A stretch of 64,000 nucleotides of DNA from an uncultured Bacteroidales bacterium (GCA_947306365.1 CAMZGD010000005.1:1-64000), one strand, 5' to 3'; shown: positions 1 to 10,436, counted from the first letter of the stretch. Notes: generated by a model not told the origin, from the sequence alone. Translations and numbers: made by a program.

Positions 1-3000
1 GCGGAAAGTACAAGCGGATCCGCTACCGCGGCATCGTGTGCGACCGCTGCGGCGTGGAGGTGACGGAGAAGAAGGTGCGCCGGGAGCGGATGGGCCACAT
101 CAGCCTGACGGTTCCCGTCGCCCACATCTGGTATTTCCGCTCGACGCCGAACAAGATCGGCTACCTGCTCGGCATCCCGTCCAAGAAGCTGGAAGCGATC
201 ATCTACTACGAGAAGTACGTGGTGATGCGCGCCGGCGCCGCCAGGGATATCAAGGAGCACAGCGTGAACGACCTGGACCTGCTCACCGAAGAAGAGTACC
301 TCGACATCCTCGACCGGCTGCCGAAGGGCAACCAGGAGCTGCCCGACGACGATCCGCAGAAGTTCGTCGCCGGCATGGGCGCGGAAGCGATCTATGAGAT
401 GCTCAAGAACGTGAACCTCGACACCCTCTCCTACGAACTGCGCCACAAGAGCGAGGCCGAGACGTCGCAGCAGCGGAAGGCGGAAGCCCTCAAGCGCCTG
501 AGCGTCATCGAGGCCTTCCGGGAATCGAAGGAAATCAACCATCCGGAATGGATGGTGATGAAGGTGATCCCGGTGATTCCGCCGGATCTCCGCCCGCTCG
601 TTCCCCTCGACGGCGGCCGTTTCGCCACGAGCGACGTGAACGACCTCTACCGCCGCGTCATCATCCGCAACAACCGCCTCAAGCGGCTCATCGAGATCAA
701 GGCGCCGGAGGTGATCCTCCGCAACGAGAAGCGCATGCTGCAGGAGGCCGTCGACTCGCTGTTCGACAACTCCCGCAAGTCCAACGCCGTGAAGAGCGAA
801 GCCAACCGTACGCTCAAATCGTTGTCCGACAGCCTGAAGGGCAAGCAGGGACGCTTCCGCCAGAACCTCCTCGGCAAGCGCGTGGACTACTCCGCCCGTT
901 CCGTGATCGTGGTGGGTCCTGAACTCTCGATGCACGAGTGCGGCCTGCCGAAGTACATGGCGGCCGAGCTCTACAAGCCGTTCATCATCCGCAAGCTCAT
1001 CGAGCGCGGCATCGTCAAGACGGTGAAGTCCGCCAAGAAGATCGTGGACCGCAAGGATCCGGTGATCTGGGACATCCTCGAGAACGTGATGAAGGGACAC
1101 CCGGTGCTCCTCAACCGTGCACCGACCTTGCACCGCCTCGGCATCCAGGCCTTCCAGCCCCGCATGATCGAGGGCAAGGCCATCCAGCTTCACCCGCTCG
1201 CCTGTACGGCCTTCAACGCCGACTTCGACGGTGACCAGATGGCCGTCCACCTCCCGCTGGGCAACGCCGCCATCCTGGAGGCCCAGCTGCTGATGCTCGG
1301 CAGCCACAACATCCTCCATCCGGCCAACGGCGCGCCGATCACGGTGCCGTCGCAGGACATGGTCCTCGGCCTGTACTACATCACCAAGGAGCGTGAGGGT
1401 GCCAAGGGCCAGGGCATGAAGTTCTACGGACCCGAAGAGGCGATCATCGCCAAGAACGAGGGCCGCGTGGAGTGGCAGACCAAGTGCGAGGTGCGCATCC
1501 CGGTCGACAAGACCGACCTGTCCAAGGGCTACAAGATGCAGCCGACCACCGTGGGCCGCATCCTGTTCAACCAGCTGGTTCCGGACGAAGTGCCGTACAT
1601 CAACACCCTGCTGAAGAAGAAGTCGCTCCGCGACATCATCGGCGTGGTGCTGAAGTATACGACCATCGCCCGCACGGCGCAGTTCCTCGACGACATCAAG
1701 AACCTCGGTTACCGGATGGCCTTCGAGGGCGGCCTGTCGTTCAACCTCGGCGATGTCATCATTCCCGACGAGAAAGCCGAACTGGTCGAAGACGGCTACC
1801 AGCAGATTGCCCAGTGGCAGTCGAGCTACGACATGGGCTTGATTACCAACAACGAACGCTACAACCACGTCATCGATATCTGGACCACCGTCAACACGCA
1901 GCTGACGGGCATCGTGGAGCAGCGCATCAAGGAAGACAAGCAGGGCTTCAACCCGGTCTACATGATGCTGGACTCCGGCGCCCGCGGTTCGAAGGAGCAG
2001 ATCCGACAGCTCTGCGGCATGCGCGGCCTGATGGCCAAGCCGCAGAAGTCCGGTTCCACCGGTGCCGACATCATCGAGAACCCGATTCTGGCCAACTTCA
2101 AGGAAGGCCTGAGCGTGCTCGAGTACTTCATCTCCACGCACGGTGCCCGTAAGGGTCTGGCCGATACCGCCCTCAAGACGGCTGACGCCGGTTACCTGAC
2201 CCGCCGTCTGGTGGACGTGTCCCACGACGTGATCATCAACGAGGAAGACTGCGGCACGCTCCGCGGCCTGGTGGCCACCGCCATCAAGAACAAGGATACC
2301 GTGGTCGAAAGCCTCGGCGAACGCATCCTCGGCCGCACCTCGGTGCATGACATCTACAACCCGCTCACCGGCGAGAAGATCCTTTCCGCCGGCGACCAGA
2401 TCACCGAAGACCTGGCCGAGCTCATCGAGAGCCTCCCGATCGAGCAGGTCGAGATCCGTTCGGTGCTCACGTGCGAGTCGAAGAAGGGCGTCTGCGCGAA
2501 GTGCTACGGACGCAACCTGGCGACCGGACGGATGGTCGAGAAGGGCGAGGTGGTCGGCGTGATCGCCGCCCAGTCGATCGGCGAGCCGGGTACCCAGCTG
2601 ACCCTGCGTACCTTCCACGTCGGCGGTACCGCCTCCAACGTGGCTTCGGAAAGCGAGATCGTCTCCAAGTACGAAGGCCGCCTCGAGTTCGAGGAACTCC
2701 GCACCATCACCAAGCAGGACGACAAGGGCGAGCACACCATCGTGGTGAGCCGTGCGACCGAAATGCGCATCGTGCACCCGGTCACCGACATCACGCTCGG
2801 CCAGTACAACATCCCGTACGGTTCGGAACTCTTCAAGAAGGACGGCGAGTCCGTGGTCCCGGGCGACCGCATCTGCAACTGGGATGCCTACAACGCCCTG
2901 ACCATCACGGAAACCGCCGGACGGGCCGTCTACGACAACATGATCGAAGGCGTGACCTACCGCGACGAAGCCGCCGACGAGTTCTCGCAGCACCGTGAGA

Positions 3001-4070
3001 AGGTGATCATCGAAGCGCGCGACAAGTCGAAGAACCCGACCATCCGCATCCTGAGCGAAGCGGGCGTGGAGCTCAAGCAGTACAACCTGCCGGTGGGCGC
3101 CCACGTGATGGTCGAGGACGGCCAGCCGATCAAGGTCGGCGACATCATCGTGAAGATTCCGAGGGCCATCGGCAAGTCGGGCGACATCACGGGCGGTCTG
3201 CCGCGCGTGACCGAGCTCTTCGAAGCCCGCAACCCGTCGAACCCGGCCGTCGTGTCGGAAATCAACGGCGAAGTGGTGATGGGCAAGAACCGCCGCGGTA
3301 ACCGGGAGATCATCATCCGTTCGCGCAGCGGCGAGGAGAAACGCTACCTCGTTCCGCTGTCCAAGCAGATCCTCGTGCAGGAGAACGACTACGTCCGCGC
3401 CGGTATGGCGTTGTCGGACGGCGCCGTCTCCCCTACCGACATCCTCAACATCCTCGGTCCGATCAAGGTACAGGAGTACATTGTCAACGAGATCCAGGAA
3501 GTGTACCGGATGCAGGGCGTGAAGATCAACGACAAGCACTTCGAAGTGATTGTCCGCCAGATGATGCGCAAGGTAGAGATCGTCGACCCGGGCGACACCC
3601 GCTTCCTGCCCGAGCAGCTCGTGGACAAGCTCGAGTTCCTCGAGGAGAACGACACCATCTTCGATAAGAAGGTGGTGACCGACGCCGGTGACTCCGAGAA
3701 TCTCCACCCCGGCCAGATCGTGACGGTGCGCCAGCTTCGTGACGAGAACTCGCTGCTGAAACGTTCCGACAAGCGGACGGTCGAAGCGCGCGACGCGATC
3801 CCCGCCACCTCCAACCAGGTGCTCCAGGGCATCACGCGGGCCGCACTCCGCACCAACAGCTTCATGTCGGCCGCTTCCTTCCAGGAAACCACGAAGGTGC
3901 TCTCCGACGCCGCCATCCGCGGCAAGGTCGATACCCTCGAGGGCCTGAAGGAGAACGTGATCTGCGGACACCTGATTCCGGCAGGCACGGGACAGCGCGA
4001 ATTCGACAACCTGATCGTCGCCTCGATGGACGACTACCAGAAACTGGCCGCAGCGCGGAAGAAACAATAG
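1..4070 (+). CDS. rpoC: DNA-directed RNA polymerase subunit beta' (5' partial)
   Basis: This is the largest catalytic subunit of RNA polymerase. The reading frame is open from base 3 and the true start lies upstream, so about 70-80 residues are missing. The window opens inside the N-terminal zinc finger: the second cysteine pair (CDRCG, about 39-53) is present and the first pair is cut off. The active-site loop NADFDGD, which holds the catalytic magnesium, is at 1215-1235. The internal Cys cluster [13 protein letters not shown] is at about 2472-2510. The C-terminal part carries the usual jaw and clamp sequence and ends KLAAARKKQ. The product matches the beta' family over its full visible length, with no frameshift. 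The gamma-carbonic anhydrase gene starts 7 bp after the stop and is probably co-transcribed. Confidence 0.98.
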   Translation, partial: GKYKRIRYRGIVCDRCGVEVTEKKVRRERMGHISLTVPVAHIWYFRSTPNKIGYLLGIPSKKLEAIIYYEKYVVMRAGAARDIKEHSVNDLDLLTEEEYLDILDRLPKGNQELPDDDPQKFVAGMGAEAIYEMLKNVNLDTLSYELRHKSEAETSQQRKAEALKRLSVIEAFRESKEINHPEWMVMKVIPVIPPDLRPLVPLDGGRFATSDVNDLYRRVIIRNNRLKRLIEIKAPEVILRNEKRMLQEAVDSLFDNSRKSNAVKSEANRTLKSLSDSLKGKQGRFRQNLLGKRVDYSARSVIVVGPELSMHECGLPKYMAAELYKPFIIRKLIERGIVKTVKSAKKIVDRKDPVIWDILENVMKGHPVLLNRAPTLHRLGIQAFQPRMIEGKAIQLHPLACTAFNADFDGDQMAVHLPLGNAAILEAQLLMLGSHNILHPANGAPITVPSQDMVLGLYYITKEREGAKGQGMKFYGPEEAIIAKNEGRVEWQTKCEVRIPVDKTDLSKGYKMQPTTVGRILFNQLVPDEVPYINTLLKKKSLRDIIGVVLKYTTIARTAQFLDDIKNLGYRMAFEGGLSFNLGDVIIPDEKAELVEDGYQQIAQWQSSYDMGLITNNERYNHVIDIWTTVNTQLTGIVEQRIKEDKQGFNPVYMMLDSGARGSKEQIRQLCGMRGLMAKPQKSGSTGADIIENPILANFKEGLSVLEYFISTHGARKGLADTALKTADAGYLTRRLVDVSHDVIINEEDCGTLRGLVATAIKNKDTVVESLGERILGRTSVHDIYNPLTGEKILSAGDQITEDLAELIESLPIEQVEIRSVLTCESKKGVCAKCYGRNLATGRMVEKGEVVGVIAAQSIGEPGTQLTLRTFHVGGTASNVASESEIVSKYEGRLEFEELRTITKQDDKGEHTIVVSRATEMRIVHPVTDITLGQYNIPYGSELFKKDGESVVPGDRICNWDAYNALTITETAGRAVYDNMIEGVTYRDEAADEFSQHREKVIIEARDKSKNPTIRILSEAGVELKQYNLPVGAHVMVEDGQPIKVGDIIVKIPRAIGKSGDITGGLPRVTELFEARNPSNPAVVSEINGEVVMGKNRRGNREIIIRSRSGEEKRYLVPLSKQILVQENDYVRAGMALSDGAVSPTDILNILGPIKVQEYIVNEIQEVYRMQGVKINDKHFEVIVRQMMRKVEIVDPGDTRFLPEQLVDKLEFLEENDTIFDKKVVTDAGDSENLHPGQIVTVRQLRDENSLLKRSDKRTVEARDAIPATSNQVLQGITRAALRTNSFMSAASFQETTKVLSDAAIRGKVDTLEGLKENVICGHLIPAGTGQREFDNLIVASMDDYQKLAAARKKQ

Positions 4071-4077
4071 TACCGCT

Positions 4078-4584
4078 ATGGCAATCATCCGGGAACTCAG
4101 GGGCTTTACCCCGAAGATCGGAAAGAATTGCTTCATCGCAGAGAATGCTGTAATCATCGGCGACGTAACCATCGGCGATGATTGCAGCATTTGGTATGGA
4201 GTGGTTCTGCGCGGCGACGTCAACACCATCAAGATCGGCAACCGCGTCAACATCCAGGACAATGCGAGCGTCCACACGCTCTACCAGCGCAGCGTAACCG
4301 AAATCGGCGACGACGTGTCGGTCGGCCACAACGCCGTGGTCCACGGCGCCAAGGTCGGCAACAACGTGCTGGTGGGGATGGGCGCCATCCTGATGGACAA
4401 CGCCGAGATCGCCGACGGCAGCATCATCGCGGCTGGCGCCGTCGTGCTGACGGGCGAGAAGCTGGAGCCCGGCGTCTATGCCGGCGTTCCCGCCAGAAAG
4501 GTGAAGGACGGATCGGAGGCCGTCACGGCCGCCGCCCACAAGAATGCCCAGGGCTATATGATGTATAAAGACTGGTATGAGTAA
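4078..4584 (+). CDS. Gamma-class carbonic anhydrase-like protein (YrdA/PaaY family)
   Basis: A left-handed beta-helix protein of 168 residues. The hexapeptide repeats are visible throughout (for example VIIGDVTIGDDCSIWYG and ILMDNAEIADGSIIAAGAVV). The three histidines that bind zinc or iron in the trimeric gamma-CA family are present, one in SVHTLYQ and two in VGHNAVVHG. The family reversibly hydrates CO2, although many YrdA-type members are poorly active or have other roles. The protein has no signal peptide and should be cytosolic. The ATG is 7 bp behind the rpoC stop, which suggests read-through from the rpoBC transcript. From memory, Bacteroides usually has a small DUF3467 gene in this place, so the neighbour may be lineage-specific. 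An imperfect palindromic element follows the stop. Confidence 0.9.
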   Translation: MAIIRELRGFTPKIGKNCFIAENAVIIGDVTIGDDCSIWYGVVLRGDVNTIKIGNRVNIQDNASVHTLYQRSVTEIGDDVSVGHNAVVHGAKVGNNVLVGMGAILMDNAEIADGSIIAAGAVVLTGEKLEPGVYAGVPARKVKDGSEAVTAAAHKNAQGYMMYKDWYE

Positions 4585-4592
4585 CAGCTTCC

Positions 4593-4719
4593 ATTTCTCG
4601 GGGATATGTCTCAAGAAACGTCTCGCTACGCTCGACCCCTCCCAAAGCCAAGGCTTTGGGCCCCTCCCTCTTACAATGCCGAGGGTGGCATGGTTTCTTG
4701 AGACATATCCCCGAGAAAT
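4593..4719. repeat. Intergenic palindromic element A (27-bp perfect inverted arms, GC-rich core)
   Basis: Two perfect 27-bp inverted arms (4593-4619 and 4693-4719) enclose 73 bp. The core holds a second hairpin (CCCAAAGCC, 4641-4649, pairing with GGCTTTGGG, 4652-4660) flanked by CCCTCCC motifs. The element fills the gap between the convergent gamma-CA and murI genes. The same core plan, CCCTCCCA-hairpin-TGGGCCCCTCCC, recurs in opposite orientation in element B near 19.0 kb, with different arms. It may act as a bidirectional terminator, or it may be a REP/MITE-like repeat. There is no T-tract beyond either arm. Confidence 0.85.
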
Positions 4720-4730
4720 ACCAGCGAATC

Positions 4731-5468
4731 TTATAGCTCTGATAATTTAAGGAGGACCGAAAGGTCTTCGGCTGACGAGCAGAATTCGGTTGCGCCTTTC
4801 CGTTGGGAAGGCGCCTCTTTTTTACCCAGCAGACGCATTGCCTGGCGGGCGACGGCCGGGGCGGGATTGACCACCGTGACGGAAGGACCGGCCAGGCGTT
4901 CGATGACGGGCTGAAGGAACGGATAGTGGGTGCAGCCCAGCACGATATGGTCGGCGCCGGCTTCGAGCATCGGGTCGATGCAGCGATGGACCAGCGCTTC
5001 GACCTCGGGGCCGTCCAGCACGCCTTTTTCCACTGTTTCGACCAGCCCCTCGCCCACGTGCTCGATGACCTTCACCTTGCCGGAGAAACGCGCCAGCGTG
5101 TTCAGATAGAGACGACCCTTGAAGGTTCCGGCCGTGGCCAGCACGCCGACTACGCCGCTGCGGCTATGCAGGATGGCGGGCTTGATGGCGGGTTCCATCC
5201 CGACGAACGGGACGGTGTAGTGCGCGCGCAGATAGGAGATGGCGGCCGCCGTGGCTGTATTGCAGGCGACCACGATGAGGCTGCAGCCTTTTTCCAGGAA
5301 GAAATCGGTGACGGCGCAGGCCCGTTCCACGATGAAGGCCGGGTCCTTCGGCCCGTAGGGACAGTAAGCCGCGTCCGAGAAATAGACGTAATCCTCGTCA
5401 GGCATCAGCCTGACCAGTTCCTTCCATACCGAAAGGCCGCCCACGCCCGAATCATAGACCCCGATCAT
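4731..5468 (-). CDS. murI: Glutamate racemase
   Basis: Interconverts L- and D-glutamate to supply D-Glu for peptidoglycan; cytosolic and cofactor-free. The protein is 245 residues, a little short for the family. The N-terminal DSGVGGLSV carries the catalytic-base region (Asp6, Ser7). The two catalytic cysteines are Cys69 in VACNTATA and Cys179 in GCTHYPF. I chose the ATG at 5468, giving MIGVYDSG. An upstream in-frame TTG at 5486 would place the start inside the terminator of the neighbouring susD-like gene. No Shine-Dalgarno is visible. A weak TAACTTTA box at 5475-5482 on the minus strand could be the -7 element. The gene stands alone here; in many Bacteroidales I recall it next to skp genes. 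Confidence 0.95.
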   Translation of the reverse strand: MIGVYDSGVGGLSVWKELVRLMPDEDYVYFSDAAYCPYGPKDPAFIVERACAVTDFFLEKGCSLIVVACNTATAAAISYLRAHYTVPFVGMEPAIKPAILHSRSGVVGVLATAGTFKGRLYLNTLARFSGKVKVIEHVGEGLVETVEKGVLDGPEVEALVHRCIDPMLEAGADHIVLGCTHYPFLQPVIERLAGPSVTVVNPAPAVARQAMRLLGKKEAPSQRKGATEFCSSAEDLSVLLKLSEL

Positions 5469-5483
5469 CGACGGTAAAGTTAG

Positions 5484-5520
5484 CAAAAAAAGGAGACGGC
5501 AGCAACTGCCGTCTCCCCTT
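5484..5520 (-). terminator. Rho-independent terminator of the susC1-susD1 operon
   Basis: An 11-bp perfect stem (5492-5502 with 5506-5516) has a 3-nt loop. On the minus strand it is followed by seven T residues (5485-5491). It lies 20 bp after the susD-like stop and ends just before murI, so the murI promoter must overlap it or lie within it. Confidence 0.9.
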
Positions 5521-5539
5521 TTTCAATATGCAGGAACGG

Positions 5540-7129
5540 TTACAGCGCCGGAGGCGTGCACTGCTCGTCGGTCAGGACACCCTTGCGGTTGTCCTTGACA
5601 TCCCACCAGACGCGACTGCTGACATCGTCCTTTCCGCCGGAAAGATCCTGGATCGCGATCACATAGTTGTCGTAGTTGTAGGCCACGTCCGTGTCGGTGT
5701 TGTAGCCCAGACGGTACGGATAATGATCATTGCCGGAATCGATGGCACCCGGGCCAACCGGCAGGTACGGAATGTCGAGACGGCGCCAGTCGGACCAGGC
5801 CTCGATGCCGTCAGCCATGTAAGTGGCGATCCAGCGCTGGATGGCAATCTGCTCAAGAGCGGCCTGACCGTTTCCGCCAACGTACGCGACGGCTTCATTG
5901 GCAAGATAGGTGTCAACATCCGTTGCACCCCACTGATCGAACGAAGCCCGGATACCCGCCTCATAAAGGCTCTTTGCATCGGCGGTAATCCAGCCACGCC
6001 AAGCGGCCTCGGCCTCGGTAAGCAATACGCGTGCGGCCGGAATGATCGGCACCGTTGCCTGCATGCCCAGCAGGCTGTTATTGATGCAGCAGCAGCAGCC
6101 ATTCCAGTCGGCCACGGCATTATTGTTGATGAGTCCGAACGGAATGCCGTAGAAGGAGTCGTAACTGTCGCGCGGGAACTTCGCCTCATCCCGGGTACCC
6201 TTGTACCCCTGGATATCGAAGTACTTAAACATTCGGTTGTCCTGCAATGCCTTCATCTGCTCCACGATAAACATGTTCGGAACGGCGTTGAAGCCGGCTC
6301 CCGAGTAGTCGGGAGATACCCAGCAATACAGGCGGTTCCAATACTTGTCATCGTACGTGTAGCGGAAGTCGTCGTCCGGCGTGGTCATGCCTCCGTCTGC
6401 ATAAGCTGCCGCAAAGCGGGACTTGCCGGTAGCAGGATCCACATCGCAGAGCTTAATGGCAAGCAACATGCGGATCGAAGCGTTGAGTTTCTTCCACTTG
6501 CTGATGTCTCCATTGAAGACGATATCGCTGGACGAAAGCGGGCTGCTGGTGTCGAATTGACGGTAGGCTTCCGTCAGGATAGCATCGAGCTGCGTATACA
6601 CTTCTTTCTGCGTGTCATATTTCGGCTTCCAGAGGTCTTCACTGGCACCCTTGAAAGCCTCGGAGAGGACGATCGGCCCCATGATGTCGGTCAGCGACAT
6701 ATAAAAGTAAGCCGAAAGGGTCTTCGCCACGGCAATCTGGTTGGCGGTGCTGCCGAAGGAAGCCACGTTCACCAAGTCCTTCTGCTCCGGATCCTCATTC
6801 ATCTCGATGATCATATTGAGGTTCTTCAAGGCAAATAGGTAAATGACATTGCCCCTGGTATACTGGGCCGTCGTGGCAAGCGGTCCGTACTGGTTGTTTT
6901 TCGATTCGGAGAGGTAGCCGGCCCATTCCTGTTGGAACGGATCATAGCCGTTGGTGGCGTCACCGAGAGAGAAATACGGAATATAGCGGCAGGCAAACGT
7001 GAAAAGGTAGCCTGTGAAAGCCGTAGAAGGTGCGTTGGGGCTCTTGTTGATGTCTCCGAAATCTACGCAACCGGTGAGGAGAACAAAGGCCGCAAGGGTC
7101 GAAACGAGAATGCTTTTAATAGTTTTCAT
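5540..7129 (-). CDS. SusD/RagB-family outer-membrane lipoprotein (SusD-like)
   Basis: The surface lipoprotein partner of the adjacent SusC-like channel; it captures a nutrient and acts as the lid of the transporter. It is 529 residues long. A signal peptide ends in the lipobox LLTGC, so the mature protein begins at about Cys21. The sequence resembles the PF12771-type SusD-like group, with a C-terminal region (WRRLDIPYLPVGPG) typical of RagB proteins. A run of four consecutive cysteines is encoded by four TGC codons at 6086-6097, which is odd for an exported protein. The gene starts 19 bp after the susC1 stop. The substrate cannot be read from the sequence, and no glycosidase or regulator sits beside it. 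Confidence 0.92.
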   Translation of the reverse strand: MKTIKSILVSTLAAFVLLTGCVDFGDINKSPNAPSTAFTGYLFTFACRYIPYFSLGDATNGYDPFQQEWAGYLSESKNNQYGPLATTAQYTRGNVIYLFALKNLNMIIEMNEDPEQKDLVNVASFGSTANQIAVAKTLSAYFYMSLTDIMGPIVLSEAFKGASEDLWKPKYDTQKEVYTQLDAILTEAYRQFDTSSPLSSSDIVFNGDISKWKKLNASIRMLLAIKLCDVDPATGKSRFAAAYADGGMTTPDDDFRYTYDDKYWNRLYCWVSPDYSGAGFNAVPNMFIVEQMKALQDNRMFKYFDIQGYKGTRDEAKFPRDSYDSFYGIPFGLINNNAVADWNGCCCCINNSLLGMQATVPIIPAARVLLTEAEAAWRGWITADAKSLYEAGIRASFDQWGATDVDTYLANEAVAYVGGNGQAALEQIAIQRWIATYMADGIEAWSDWRRLDIPYLPVGPGAIDSGNDHYPYRLGYNTDTDVAYNYDNYVIAIQDLSGGKDDVSSRVWWDVKDNRKGVLTDEQCTPPAL

Positions 7130-7148
7130 GTTTGTTCCTCCCAGATAA

Positions 7149-10100
7149 TTAGAATGTTAAATTAATCGTAGCACCAAAGGTCCTGGTAGACATGGCCTGG
7201 CCGCCTTCGAGGTAGAAGGACTCCGTACCGACGACCTCGGAAGGGTCCACGTTGGGGACGGCAGAATAGATCAGCCAAGGGTTGTTGGCAACGAAAGCGA
7301 TGCTGGCACGGCTCAGGCCGATGCCGAGGCCGTTGACGAATTTCTTCGGCAATTCATAGCGGAGAGAAACTTCGCGGAGTTTGACATAGGTACGGTCGTA
7401 CACCCAGGAGTCGCAGTCATAATAGGCTTTGTAGTGATAGTAGTAGTAGGAGTCAACGTAACCGGACATCGGATTGCCATCCTGGTCGACACCTTCCATA
7501 TAGACACCACCGCCACAGGCGACCGGCTCGCGCTCGTTTACGCCACGGGGATTGATCTTCGCAGTGGATGCGAGGATACCGGAACCGGCACCCCACATAT
7601 TGGTCCAGGAAACCATCGAGCCGCCGATCATGTAGTCAAGGGAAGCATGGAGCGAGAGGCCCTTGTAGCGGAAATCGGTATTGAAACCGCCGATAAACTT
7701 CGGCTGCACATTGCCTACGACTTCTTCACGGTTGAGATCATAGACCGGACGGACGTCACCCCAGGCCTTGCTGCCGGCCTGAAGGATCGGCGTACCGTCT
7801 TCCGTCTTGGCCCAGCGGGCCGCAGATGAAATCACACCGATCGGCTGGCCCTTGATGGCCTTGTTATACCACGCATAGTAGAATTGCGCCCAGGTGATAG
7901 TGTATTCGTCCTGATCCGGCGTCAATTCAACCAGTGTATTGACGTTACGGGCGATGTTGGCGCTCAGGTTCCACTCGAAGTCGCGTGTACGGACAGGCGT
8001 ACCACCGAGCATCACCTCGACGCCCTGGTTGCGCACCATACCGGCGTTCATCGTACGGAAGGAGTAACCCGACTGAGGGAGTGTGTTCGCATTAATGATG
8101 GAGTTCTTGGTATCCTTTCGATAGAGGTTGACATCTCCGAACAGACGGTTGCCGAACAACTTGAATTCGGTACCGACCTCGTATGATGTGGAGATGGTCG
8201 GCTTGATGTTCGGGTTGACCTGCGTATTGGGTTCGAACATCGCGGTCTGACCGTTGACCTTGTCAGTGCTTACCGTATAAGTCGGATAGATATTGTAGGC
8301 ATTGAGCGTCGAACCCACCTGGGCCACCGAACTGCGGAGTTTCCAGAAGTTGAGCCAGGGGGCGTCGATCAGTTTGCTCAGCATAATGGAGAGTGAGCCG
8401 CCGCCGTAGAGATAGCCGTTGTTTTTCGGATTCAGACGGGAGTCGATATCGTAACGGATGGAACCGTCAAGGTAGATGAGGTCGTCCCAGCCTATGGTGG
8501 CCGTTCCGAAGAGCGAGCGGGTCTTGAAATGCTCTTCACCATTGGTCACGGAAGCGACATCCGAAGAAGCGGCCAGATTGTAAAAGCCCTCGATGGCCAG
8601 ACCGCCGCTGGTTTCGCCGTTCAGCTCGTAGTAATCGTAGCTGCGGGCTTCAGCAAAGGCGGCAGCCTCTACGGTCAGGCGGTTGTCGGCAAACTGGTCG
8701 TGCCAAGTGAGATATGCCTGTGCCGTGAAATCGTTCGACTGATTCTGGCTGGTGCTGAAGTAAGGATCGAAATTCAAGGCGCCGAAACCATACTTGGCCT
8801 CATAGCGGAGGCTGGTAATATAGTCGTTCACACGGACACCCAATCGGATGTTTCCGGGCAGCGAAGCATACACGTCACTGGCAAAGACATGGTAGTTACG
8901 CGTGGTGTAGCGGTTAAAATTGTCGAGCGTGGCATACGGGTTGTCGTGGTAGTTCGGACGAAGGTCATCCGTACCGATGATGTTCCAGGTACGCCACGAT
9001 CCATCGGGACGGAGATAATCCTTATAATAGGAGATGTCCACATTGGTCTGCCCCCACTGGGTGAAGTCGCACAAGACGTTACCCGATGCGGAGTAGCCCT
9101 CTGCGGCACCGTTCTCATTGCGGTGGTAACGGTAACGATAGCTCATGTCTGCGGTCAGCCATTTGGCTGGTTTGAAGGTCGTGGCAATCGACAGGGAACG
9201 ACGGATGGCTTTCGAATTGAACATCACACCCTGACGGTCCACATTGGTGAACGCCACGCGGGTGCTCAGGTCTTTTATCGAGTTGGAGAAGGAGATGTTG
9301 GTCGTATTCGACCAGGCAGGACGGGCCATGTCACCGAGGTTCAGGCGATAGCTCCAGGGTTCGGCCTTGCCGTACCACGGCGAGGACGGATCCCAGGAGA
9401 TGGCAGGACGGACCATCGTCTTGTCGTCGAAACGGGGACCCCAGTTCTCATCGTCGCCGTAGTCCATGGCAAAGGTGCCGTCGCCCAGGTCGTATCCGCC
9501 CCAGTCGTCGCCGAACAGGAAAGCGGCGGAGGTATAATCATAGGCATCTGCACCATAAGTAGCAGCAGCCGAAGTCAGGCCGGCCGCCATGGAACCGCCT
9601 CCGTACAGTTTGTTGAGATCCATGTGGTTGTAGTACATCTCAACAGATGTCGTGTGGGAGAAGTCGATGACACTGCGACCTTCCTGGGCCTTCTTGGTCG
9701 TGACAATCACAGCGCCGTTGGCGCCGCGGGAGCCGTACAGGGCCGTAGCCGCAGGACCTTTCAACACATTGATACTCTCGATGTCGTCCATATTGATGGC
9801 GCGGGCATCGACGATGGTTCCGTCAGCTACGTAGATCGGCTGGGAACCGGCCGCGTTGGTGTAGGAAGTCGTACCGCGGAGCACGATGGAACCTTCATTG
9901 AAGGTGGAACCGCCGGCGCTCCAGATCTGGGCGCCTGCGATCTTTCCGGCCAGCGAATTGCCGAGGTCGGAGCTGTGGGTCGCGGTGATCTGCTCCTGAT
10001 TCAGCGTCTGGGCGGAGTAACCGATGGCTTTCTGCTTGCGGGTCAGGCCCTGGGCGGTCACAACCACCTGTTCCAGCTGCTCGACGTCATCTTCGAGCTT

Positions 10101-10376
10101 GATGTCTACCACTCCGTTGCCTACCGGCACGACGGCGGTCTTCATTCCGACGAACGTCACGGTCAACGTTGCATCGGGGCGGACGTTCGAGAGCACGAAA
10201 TCGCCATCGACACCCGTAGACGTACCGTTTGTCGTTCCGGTTACGACCACATAGGCGCCGGTGACAGGATCACCGAACGCATCACTTACAGTGCCTTTTA
10301 CCGTGATGGTCTGGCCGAAAAGGGCCGTCGTCATCGCCAGCAGGAGGCACGTAACGATTAATTTAGTCCGTTTCAT
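7149..10376 (-). CDS. SusC/RagA-family TonB-linked outer-membrane transporter (first copy)
   Basis: A 22-strand beta-barrel for TonB-dependent import, working with the SusD-like lipoprotein downstream. It is 1075 residues with a cleavable signal peptide (about residues 1-22). A carboxypeptidase-regulatory-like domain follows (about 25-95: VKGTVSDAFGDPVTGAYVVV), then a TonB-box-like stretch (EQVVVTA). The plug domain has the SusC-type signature INVLKGPAATALYGSRGANG (about residues 203-222) and the rest is barrel. It ends in a C-terminal phenylalanine (TINLTF), as expected for Bam-dependent insertion. It is divergent from a second SusC gene; the two share a 19-nt leader motif just before the start codons. 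Confidence 0.95.
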   Translation of the reverse strand: MKRTKLIVTCLLLAMTTALFGQTITVKGTVSDAFGDPVTGAYVVVTGTTNGTSTGVDGDFVLSNVRPDATLTVTFVGMKTAVVPVGNGVVDIKLEDDVEQLEQVVVTAQGLTRKQKAIGYSAQTLNQEQITATHSSDLGNSLAGKIAGAQIWSAGGSTFNEGSIVLRGTTSYTNAAGSQPIYVADGTIVDARAINMDDIESINVLKGPAATALYGSRGANGAVIVTTKKAQEGRSVIDFSHTTSVEMYYNHMDLNKLYGGGSMAAGLTSAAATYGADAYDYTSAAFLFGDDWGGYDLGDGTFAMDYGDDENWGPRFDDKTMVRPAISWDPSSPWYGKAEPWSYRLNLGDMARPAWSNTTNISFSNSIKDLSTRVAFTNVDRQGVMFNSKAIRRSLSIATTFKPAKWLTADMSYRYRYHRNENGAAEGYSASGNVLCDFTQWGQTNVDISYYKDYLRPDGSWRTWNIIGTDDLRPNYHDNPYATLDNFNRYTTRNYHVFASDVYASLPGNIRLGVRVNDYITSLRYEAKYGFGALNFDPYFSTSQNQSNDFTAQAYLTWHDQFADNRLTVEAAAFAEARSYDYYELNGETSGGLAIEGFYNLAASSDVASVTNGEEHFKTRSLFGTATIGWDDLIYLDGSIRYDIDSRLNPKNNGYLYGGGSLSIMLSKLIDAPWLNFWKLRSSVAQVGSTLNAYNIYPTYTVSTDKVNGQTAMFEPNTQVNPNIKPTISTSYEVGTEFKLFGNRLFGDVNLYRKDTKNSIINANTLPQSGYSFRTMNAGMVRNQGVEVMLGGTPVRTRDFEWNLSANIARNVNTLVELTPDQDEYTITWAQFYYAWYNKAIKGQPIGVISSAARWAKTEDGTPILQAGSKAWGDVRPVYDLNREEVVGNVQPKFIGGFNTDFRYKGLSLHASLDYMIGGSMVSWTNMWGAGSGILASTAKINPRGVNEREPVACGGGVYMEGVDQDGNPMSGYVDSYYYYHYKAYYDCDSWVYDRTYVKLREVSLRYELPKKFVNGLGIGLSRASIAFVANNPWLIYSAVPNVDPSEVVGTESFYLEGGQAMSTRTFGATINLTF

Positions 10377-10377
10377 A

Positions 10378-10396
10378 AAGTTAGTTATTAGGTTAA
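10378..10396 (-). promoter_or_regulatory. Conserved susC leader motif, copy 1
   Basis: On the minus strand this reads TTAACCTAATAACTAACTT and ends one base before the susC1 ATG. It matches the leader of susC2 (10660-10678) at 17 of 19 positions. It may be a translation-initiation or post-transcriptional control element shared by the two transporters. Confidence 0.6.
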
Positions 10397-10418
10397 TGAT
10401 AGTGTAAGTGTTTATTGT

Positions 10419-10436
10419 TCAACCATTTAACTTTAA
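10419..10436 (+). repeat. 18-bp direct repeat, copy 1 (susC control region)
   Basis: TCAACCATTTAACTTTAA recurs at 10646-10663 with one change. Both copies are on the same strand, 227 bp apart, near the two susC starts. They may be operator half-sites or the remnant of a duplication that produced the second susC leader. Confidence 0.6.

Noticed and set aside
4593..4719. Possible integron attC site
   Set aside because: The long perfect arms and hairpin resemble attC in outline, but there are no conserved R/L boxes (RYYYAAC/GTTRRRY) at the right places, no cassette layout and no integrase in the window.
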